Shown here piece after piece: positions 14,405-19,860 of a stretch of 19,860 nt of DNA; position 1 is the first letter of the stretch, and every line of letters starts with the position of its first letter. The stretch is from Spirochaetaceae bacterium UBA1306 (GTDB taxonomy: Bacteria > Spirochaetota > Spirochaetia > Treponematales > Rectinemataceae). The translations under genes and the position numbers were made by a program. The stretch is taken from positions 30,494 through 50,353 of the forward strand of contig DBTW01000019.1 of the NCBI GenBank assembly GCA_002307245.1, read 5' to 3'. The notes below the pieces were generated by a model, which did no database searches, was not told the DNA's origin, and saw only the letters and a program-made list of their open reading frames with translations.

Positions 14405-15193
14405 ATGGCCGAGAACCCCCTTCAGCGGATGTCGGAAGACGAGCTTTGGTCCAGGTACAAGGACAAGAGAGAGCCAGCCGTCCGAGACGCTTTCATAAGG
14501 CAATACTCGCCGCTCGTGAAGTACGTCGCCGGCAAGGTCGCCGCGAGCATGCCCAACACGGTCGAATTCGACGACCTCGTGGGCTACGGCGTCTTTGGCC
14601 TCCTTGACGCCATCGAGAAATTCGACCCCGACAAGAACGTCAAGTTCAAGACCTACGCGGTCACGCGTATCCGCGGCGCCATTTTCGACGAGCTGCGCTC
14701 CACGGACTGGGTGCCGCGCTCCGTGCGCCAGAAGACCAAGGAGATCGAGGAGGCGGTGGTGAGCCTCGAGGCCAAGCTGGGCCGGCCGGCCTCCGACCAG
14801 GAGATCGCCTCCTCCCTGGGAGTGTCCGAGGATGAATTCCTCAAGACCATGCTCAAGATCTCCAGCACTTCGGTCCTCTCCCTCAACGATGTCTGGTACT
14901 CGGGGGACGAGACCGACAAGATCTCGATCGGCGAGAGCATCGAGTCGCCCTCGAGCATGAATCCCGACGCGACGGTCGAGCGCGAGGAAGTGAAGCGCGT
15001 GATCGTGCAGGCCATCAATGAGCTGCCCGAGAAGGAGAAGAAGGTCCTCGTGCTGTATTACTACGAGGACCTCACGTTGAAGGAGATCGGCCAGGTGCTC
15101 GAGGTGACCGAGTCCCGCGTCAGCCAGCTCCACACCAAGGCCATCCTTCGCCTGCGCGCGAAGCTCACCAACCTCCGCAAGGGAATTCTATAA
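14405..15193 (+). CDS. fliA: RNA polymerase sigma factor FliA (sigma28/WhiG type)
   Basis: FliA directs RNA polymerase to late flagellar and chemotaxis promoters. The 262-residue protein shows region 2 with FDDLVGYGVFGLLDAIEKFDP and FKTYAVTRIRGAIFDELR, region 3 with SLEAKLGRPASDQEIASSLG, and region 4 with LPEKEKKVLVLYYYEDLTLKEIG and the helix-turn-helix VTESRVSQLHTKAI. The acidic loop between regions 3 and 4 is longer than in E. coli, resembling WhiG/SigD types. The ATG is close after the previous stop and preceded by AAGG. No anti-sigma factor FlgM is seen in this window. The candidate sigma28 promoter before fliL may be one of its targets. Confidence 0.97.
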   Translation: MAENPLQRMSEDELWSRYKDKREPAVRDAFIRQYSPLVKYVAGKVAASMPNTVEFDDLVGYGVFGLLDAIEKFDPDKNVKFKTYAVTRIRGAIFDELRSTDWVPRSVRQKTKEIEEAVVSLEAKLGRPASDQEIASSLGVSEDEFLKTMLKISSTSVLSLNDVWYSGDETDKISIGESIESPSSMNPDATVEREEVKRVIVQAINELPEKEKKVLVLYYYEDLTLKEIGQVLEVTESRVSQLHTKAILRLRAKLTNLRKGIL

Positions 15194-15196
15194 GGC

Positions 15197-17182
15197 ATGG
15201 CCGCGAAACTCGGCCTGGGAGAGATCGCCGAGCTCATGCGGCGCTATCTCGACGAGGACGGGGCCAAGAAGTCACTCGTGGTGGAGGGCAAGTCGATCGA
15301 GGAGGCCCTGGCGGACGCCGCCGTCCAGCTCGGCGTCCCCGTGAAGCGCATCGAGTACGAGGTGGTCGAGAAGGGCAACCCGGGGGTCCTCGGCGCCGGC
15401 CGCAAGCCCTGGCGGGTGCGCGCCTATCCGGCTGCCGCCAAGCGCGAGGTCGAGATGCCCAAGGCGGTCGAGCGCGAGGCTGTCTTCGAGGATGCCGCGC
15501 CGGTCATCGAGGCCAAGGACGCCGACGGCGAGTGCTTCGTGCGCCTCTCGCCCGACGGCGCCCTCTTGAAGGTGACGCCGCCCCAGGGCCGCGGGAAGCG
15601 GGTCCCGGAGAAGACGGCCTACGACAAGCTCCAATCGCGCGCGGTCCGCGCCTACGACGAGGCCCTGGTCAGGGAAGTCGTGAAGCAGGCCTCCTCCGAT
15701 TACGTGCGCGTGGGGGAGTTCATCTCCAACCCCGCCAACGACGCCCTTATCACCGTCGAGATAACGGACCAGGAGATGAAGGCCTACGTCATCCTCACGC
15801 CCCCGGGGCCCGGCGGTTCGGACCTCTACAAGGACGCCGTCCTCGCCTTCCTGCGCAACAACCGGGTCATCTTCGGCGTCATGGACGAGGCCCTCCAGGA
15901 GCTCGAGGACAAGCCGCGCTACCGAGAGCCCTTCCTCGTCGCCGTCGGGGCCCACCCCCAGAACGGCCGCGACTCCTACGTCCAGTACAACTTCGAGACC
16001 GACAAGAACAAGCATCAGCTCCGCGAGGCGGCCGACGGTCGCGTGAACTTCAAGGAGCTGGGCCTTATCCAGAACGTCGTCGCGGGCCAGCCCCTGGCTC
16101 GCAAGTTGCCGCCAGAGCCGGGCCAGCCCGGGCGCACGGTCACCGGGAAGATGATGCCCGCGAGGAACGGGCGGGATATCTCCACGCCGATGGGCCGCAA
16201 CGTCCACATGGGCGACGACGGCGCCACCCTGATCGCCGACATCAACGGCCTCGTCACCTTCATCTCCGGCAAGATCAACGTCGAGGAGATCTTCACGGTG
16301 CCAGGCGACGTCGACCTGAAGACCGGCAACGTCATGTTCCTCGGCACGGTGGTCGTCCAGGGTAACGTGGAGGACGGTTTCTCGGTCAAGGCCTCGGGCG
16401 ACGTCGAGGTGAGGGGCTCCGTGGGCAAGTGCGAGATCGTCGCCGAGGGCGACATCATCATCCACCAGGGCATCGCGGGGAAGGGCGGCGGCAAGATCAA
16501 CGCCGGGAAGAACATCTGGAGCAAGTTCATAGAGAACACGACCGTCGAGGCCGGCGAAAACGTCATCGTCTCCGACGGCCTCATCAACTCGACCATAGTC
16601 GCCAACAAGAAGATCATCTGCCAAGGCAAGCGGGCCGCGATAGTCGGCGGCCAGTACCGCGCCTGCGAGGAGATCAACGCCAAGACCCTGGGCTCGCCGG
16701 TGGGCGGGACGGAGACCGTGCTCGAGGTGGGCTACGATCCCAAGAGCAAGGAGAAGAAGGACAGGCTCGACGCCCAGGCCAAGCAGATCAAGGGCCAGGC
16801 CGAGGAGCTCGACAAGAACATCGCGACCCTCAACGCCGTGAAGAAGCAGAAGAAGGCCCTGCCCGACGACAAGGAAGCCATACTCCAGGACTACATCCGG
16901 CGGCGCGAGGAGCTCGTGGCCGAGATGCGGGGCCTGGCCAAGGAGATCGAGGCCCTGCAAGCCTACCTTAACGGCCTCAAGACCAAGGGCCGCATCAGCG
17001 CATCGAGCCGCGTCTATCCGGGAGTCAAGCTCGTCATCAAGGACGTGAGGGAAGACGTCAAGACCGAGCAGAAGGCGATCACCTTCTACCTCGAGAACCA
17101 GATGATCCGCACGACTCGCTACGAGGAGCCCGAGGACGAGATCCTCAGGAAGGGGCCGCCCGATGCCCATAAGGCCGATTGA
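15197..17182 (+). CDS. FapA (DUF342) family protein with N-terminal Jag_N domain
   Basis: The 661-residue protein begins with a Jag_N-type domain at about residues 28-79 (VVEGKSIEEAL, then GNPGVLGAGRKPWRVRAY), followed by the FapA/DUF342 region. The latter has an N-terminal part with GLIQNVVAGQPLA and a Gly/Val/Ile-rich repeated segment at about 350-495 that is expected to fold as a right-handed beta-helix. A coiled coil follows at about 515-595, then a short C-terminal beta segment. In Vibrio, FapA affects polar flagellar function and glucose-dependent regulation; the exact role in spirochaetes is unknown. The gene lies three bases after fliA, and its end overlaps the next gene by 20 bases, so co-expression with the sigma factor is likely. 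Confidence 0.9.
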   Translation: MAAKLGLGEIAELMRRYLDEDGAKKSLVVEGKSIEEALADAAVQLGVPVKRIEYEVVEKGNPGVLGAGRKPWRVRAYPAAAKREVEMPKAVEREAVFEDAAPVIEAKDADGECFVRLSPDGALLKVTPPQGRGKRVPEKTAYDKLQSRAVRAYDEALVREVVKQASSDYVRVGEFISNPANDALITVEITDQEMKAYVILTPPGPGGSDLYKDAVLAFLRNNRVIFGVMDEALQELEDKPRYREPFLVAVGAHPQNGRDSYVQYNFETDKNKHQLREAADGRVNFKELGLIQNVVAGQPLARKLPPEPGQPGRTVTGKMMPARNGRDISTPMGRNVHMGDDGATLIADINGLVTFISGKINVEEIFTVPGDVDLKTGNVMFLGTVVVQGNVEDGFSVKASGDVEVRGSVGKCEIVAEGDIIIHQGIAGKGGGKINAGKNIWSKFIENTTVEAGENVIVSDGLINSTIVANKKIICQGKRAAIVGGQYRACEEINAKTLGSPVGGTETVLEVGYDPKSKEKKDRLDAQAKQIKGQAEELDKNIATLNAVKKQKKALPDDKEAILQDYIRRREELVAEMRGLAKEIEALQAYLNGLKTKGRISASSRVYPGVKLVIKDVREDVKTEQKAITFYLENQMIRTTRYEEPEDEILRKGPPDAHKAD

Positions 17183-17501
17183 CCTCCAGACCCTCCTCAT
17201 GCAGATGAGCCAGGTCGGGCGCGACCAGGCCATCGAGAAGGATGGGCCGGCCCTGCAGAGCGCCATCCAGGGCGCGGCCGCGCAGAAGAAGGAGATCGAG
17301 TCCAAGGAGTCGGTCCGCAGGGCCGAGGACGCGAAGGACGGGGCCGATCCCGTCAAGGACGGCCGTCGGCGCGCCAAGGGGCGCGAGGGCAAGGCCGGGG
17401 AAGAGGATGACGCGGGTGGCGAGGACGAAGCCGCGCCCAAGCCCGCCGAGGAGGTCGTGCGCGATCCCTCGCTCGGCAACCGCGTCGACATAAGCGGATG
17501 A
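17163..17501 (+). CDS. Small highly charged protein of unknown function
   Basis: The 112-residue product starts MPIRPIDLQTLLMQMSQVGR, a likely short amphipathic helix. It then becomes rich in Lys, Glu, Asp and Arg, with no signal peptide, membrane helix or cysteine. The C-terminus reads DPSLGNRVDISG. The ATG lies inside the last codons of the FapA-like gene, and the stop overlaps the next start (ATGA), so it is translationally coupled on both sides. I recall similar PIDLQT-starting small proteins at this place in Treponema, but cannot confirm it here. The function is unknown; the tight position beside fliA and a SwrB-like gene suggests a motility link. Confidence 0.78.
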   Translation: MPIRPIDLQTLLMQMSQVGRDQAIEKDGPALQSAIQGAAAQKKEIESKESVRRAEDAKDGADPVKDGRRRAKGREGKAGEEDDAGGEDEAAPKPAEEVVRDPSLGNRVDISG

Positions 17502-18166
17502 GCGGCACGGCCTTTTTCTTCGCGCTCGCCGCCATCGAGGTCGGCGGGCTGTTCGCGATCTGGTTTCTCCTCAACGCCAAGGTTAGGCGCTACCTGGAGC
17601 TCGAGAATCTCCTGTCCGGTGTCCGCGAGGAGGCCGGCGGCCTCGTGCGCGAGCTCAACGAGACGGCCGACCGCAACGTCAGCCTGGTCGAGGACCGCAT
17701 GGTGGCCCTCCGCGAACTCCTGGGCGAGGTCGATCGGCGCATGGGCGTCTCGCGGAGGGAGCTCGAGACGAGGGCCAACGAGCGCGAGGTCTACGCCAAG
17801 CTCAGCAGGAGGAGGCCTATCGTGCCGGAAGCCGAGCCTAGGCCCCCGGAGCCCCCGTCGCTCGCGCCTACCGTCCAGGCCGCCCAGGCCTTCCCGTCCA
17901 CCCCAGAGGCGCCGCCGATCGAGGAGTCCAGTCCCATTACGCTGAGCCTGGGGCCCGAGGCGCCATCGCGCGGCATTCCCGAGCTCCGGGTCTCCGAGAA
18001 CCCCCTGGTCCCCGCCGCATCGCGGCGGGAGGAAGCCCTCGAGCTCTACCGGCGCGGCCTATCCGCCGAGCTCATAGCCGCCAAGCTGGGGGCCACCGTG
18101 GCGGAGATAGAGCTCCTCGTGGAGATGGAGGAGCGTCGCCAGGCTAACTTCGGAGGGCTATCCTAG
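17498..18166 (+). CDS. One-helix membrane protein with coiled coil and C-terminal HTH-like segment (SwrB/DUF6115-like)
   Basis: The 222-residue product has an N-terminal membrane helix at about residues 5-25 (FFFALAAIEVGGLFAIWFLL), a predicted coiled coil at about 30-105, a Pro/Ser-rich linker at 108-175, and a C-terminal helix-turn-helix-like motif at about 177-210 (ALELYRRGLSAELIAAKLG, then VAEIELLVEM). This layout matches Bacillus SwrB (YlxL, DUF6115), a one-pass protein next to sigD that promotes assembly of the FliP export gate. Here the gene also lies just downstream of fliA. The assignment rests on architecture, the C-terminal pattern and position; I cannot show homology by search. The ATG overlaps the previous stop (ATGA). 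Confidence 0.8.
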   Translation: MSGTAFFFALAAIEVGGLFAIWFLLNAKVRRYLELENLLSGVREEAGGLVRELNETADRNVSLVEDRMVALRELLGEVDRRMGVSRRELETRANEREVYAKLSRRRPIVPEAEPRPPEPPSLAPTVQAAQAFPSTPEAPPIEESSPITLSLGPEAPSRGIPELRVSENPLVPAASRREEALELYRRGLSAELIAAKLGATVAEIELLVEMEERRQANFGGLS

Positions 18167-18167
18167 G

Positions 18168-19860
18168 ATGCGTCCCGTCATAGGCATCGACTTTGGCACG
18201 ACCAACTCGCTCTGCGCCTGGCTCGACGGCGAGCGCCCTACGATCATACCCAACGCCCGGGGCGCACGCTTCACGCCGAGCGTGGTGGCGACTACGCCCA
18301 AGGGGGAGACCCTGGTCGGCGAGTCGGCGAAGAACCAGGCTTATATCAATCCCGAGAATACCGTATCGGGCGTGAAGCGCCTCCTCGGCTCCGAAGGCCT
18401 CCTGCCCATGGGCGGCAAGTCCTGGCGGCCCGAAGAGCTCGTCGCCATCGTCCTCTCGTCGCTCAAGCGCGACGCCGAGAACTATCTTTCCGCGGAAGTC
18501 GAGCGCGCAGCCATCACCGCCCCCGCCCATTTCTCCGATCGCGAGCGGCGGTCCCTCTCCGAGGCCGGCGCACTCGCGGGCCTCGAGGTGATCCGCATCG
18601 TGAACGAGCCCACGGCCGCCGCCCTGGCGCGGTCCTGGGAGGACGTCTCCCGCCCGGGCAGCGCGGCAGCCGTGCGCTCGCTCGTGCTCGTCTACGACTA
18701 CGGCGGAGGGACCTTCGACGTGACCGTGCTGGCGCGGGAGGGCGGCGATTGCCGAGTTCTCGCGTCCAGGGGCGATGGACGGCTCGGGGGAGCCGACCTG
18801 GATCGCGAGCTCAGGCGCCTCGCCTCGGAGCGCTTCGAGGGCGAGGGCCTCGATATCGAGGCCGACCGCTTCCTGGCCCAGCAGCTCGCCGAGGCCGCTG
18901 AGCGCGCGAAGATCGAGCTCTCGGAGCGGGGCGAAGCTGCCATAGCCCTCGCCTTCGCCGCCTCGGGCGGCAGGATCCTCCACCCCTCCTTCAGCCTGTC
19001 CCGCGAAGCTTTCGAGGAGATAGCGGGGCCCTACGTAAACCGGAGCCTAGATCTCGTGGAGAGGGCCCTCCGCGACGCCGGGGTCCAGGCCTCGGAGCTG
19101 GGCTCCCTCGTACTCTCCGGCGGCTCAAGCCGCATACCCCTCGTGCGCAGGGCCCTCAAGGAGCGCTTCGGCCTCGAGCCCGAGGGGGGCGTCAATCCCG
19201 AGGAGATCGTCGCCCTGGGGGCGGCTGTCTGCGCGACCCTGGCCGCGGGCCGCGACGAGGGTCCGGGAGGCGCGGCGGAGCGTATCCGCGTCCGGGACAT
19301 CGTCTCGCGCAGCTATGGCGTCGAGATCGACGGCGGGGCCTTCTTGCCGCTCGTGCGCAAGAACAGCCCGGTGCCCTCGTCCAGTAGCCGCGTCTTCACG
19401 ACCGTCGAGGACGGCCAGGACTCCGTGGAGATCCACGTGCTTCAGGGCGAGAGCCGGGCCGTCGCCGAGGACCTCTCGCTCGGCCGCTTCCTCCTCTCCG
19501 GCATCCGCGAGGCCGTCGCGGGCGAAGCCCGCATCCGCGTCGACTTCTCGGTCGACGAGTCCGACATGCTTCACGTCTCGGCCGTCGACCTCGATACGGG
19601 GGCCGAGCAGGCGATCAGCATAGCGGACCTGGGCCGGGGCGCTTCCGACGAAAGCCGGGAAGGCCTGACGAGGAAAGTCTCGATGCTGGCGAGCAGGATC
19701 GAGGAGCTCCGCGAAGGCCTCGCCCTGGAGCGCGGCCTGCAGTCCGAGCTCGACGACATCCTCGATCGCGCCGGGCGGGGGCGCGGTCCCGAAGGCGCGA
19801 CCGGTAACGCCGAGGCCAATGAGGGGGAGCTGCGCATGCTCAAGGCCGAGCTCGAGGGCC
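18168..19860 (+). CDS. Divergent Hsp70 (DnaK-like) chaperone, cut off by window end
   Basis: The gene starts at ATG 18168, ten bases after GGAGGG (18152-18157), and is open to the last base, giving 564 residues without a stop. Hsp70 landmarks are in order: IGIDFGTTNSLCAWLDG at the start, GVKRLLG with the catalytic-type Lys, NEPTAAALA, YDYGGGTFDVTVL, GGADLDREL, and LSGGSSRIPLV. A beta-domain follows (VRKNSPVPSSSSRVFTTVEDG) and then a helical lid. It differs from DnaK in two ways: the GDT of the phosphate region reads GDG (Gly204), and the hydrophobic interdomain linker before the substrate domain reads IRVRDIVSRSYG (373-384). It is therefore probably a specialised paralogue, not the housekeeping DnaK. 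Client and partner are unknown. Confidence 0.9.
   Translation, partial: MRPVIGIDFGTTNSLCAWLDGERPTIIPNARGARFTPSVVATTPKGETLVGESAKNQAYINPENTVSGVKRLLGSEGLLPMGGKSWRPEELVAIVLSSLKRDAENYLSAEVERAAITAPAHFSDRERRSLSEAGALAGLEVIRIVNEPTAAALARSWEDVSRPGSAAAVRSLVLVYDYGGGTFDVTVLAREGGDCRVLASRGDGRLGGADLDRELRRLASERFEGEGLDIEADRFLAQQLAEAAERAKIELSERGEAAIALAFAASGGRILHPSFSLSREAFEEIAGPYVNRSLDLVERALRDAGVQASELGSLVLSGGSSRIPLVRRALKERFGLEPEGGVNPEEIVALGAAVCATLAAGRDEGPGGAAERIRVRDIVSRSYGVEIDGGAFLPLVRKNSPVPSSSSRVFTTVEDGQDSVEIHVLQGESRAVAEDLSLGRFLLSGIREAVAGEARIRVDFSVDESDMLHVSAVDLDTGAEQAISIADLGRGASDESREGLTRKVSMLASRIEELREGLALERGLQSELDDILDRAGRGRGPEGATGNAEANEGELRMLKAELEG

Noticed and set aside
15272..17491. A 739-codon open frame on the minus strand opposite the FapA-like gene
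   Set aside because: It mirrors the real gene in a GC-rich region; the product is an Asp/Leu/Val/His-rich string without domain features, and the plus strand has clear domains and coupling.

Overview
The window is one continuous, plus-strand flagellar gene cluster from a GC-rich spirochaete. The gene order (fliK end, flgD, flgE, flbD, fliL, fliM, fliY, fliO, fliP, fliQ, fliR, flhB, flhA, flhF, flhG, hypothetical, fliA, fapA-like) matches the large spirochaete motility operon known from Treponema and Borrelia. FlgE carries the Lys/Cys pair typical of the covalently cross-linked spirochaete hook. FlhB starts its conserved part with the spirochaete-like stretch DLQWFAAEDEGRTEEP. The genus cannot be fixed from sequence alone; a free-living or host-associated GC-rich Spirochaetales member is the best guess.

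Layout. 1-2209: end of a probable fliK, then the hook genes flgD and flgE, a strong intercistronic terminator-like hairpin, and flbD. 2210-2355: a short regulatory gap with promoter-like sequences where other spirochaetes carry motA and motB; the stator genes are absent here. 2356-5199: fliL and the switch/C-ring genes fliM and fliY. 5200-5307: an AT-richer promoter-like gap. 5308-11337: the export gate fliO-P-Q-R, flhB, flhA. 11341-13568: flhF and flhG, which set flagellar position and number. 13569-18166: a two-helix membrane protein of unknown function, the motility sigma factor fliA, a Jag_N/FapA-type polymer-scaffold protein, a small charged protein, and a one-helix protein that resembles SwrB in layout and position. 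18168-end: a divergent Hsp70 (DnaK-like) protein cut off by the window end.

Most genes overlap or are a few bases apart, so translational coupling and shared transcripts are likely, but three places break this up: the hairpin after flgE, the promoter-like gap before fliL, and the promoter-like gap before fliO. Together these would let hook, switch/gate and regulator genes be expressed at different levels.

The most unusual points are: (i) a degenerate palindromic repeat lying inside the 5' end of flhB and read through in frame, adding about 45-50 residues ahead of the conserved protein; (ii) loss or relocation of motAB; (iii) a candidate SwrB-like protein in a spirochaete just downstream of fliA; (iv) an Hsp70 with an altered phosphate-loop Thr position and altered interdomain linker; (v) a FlhF with a DTVGK instead of DTAGR motif. 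No gene-free stretch exceeds about 150 bases. No tRNA, rRNA, CRISPR, transposase or phage gene was seen.
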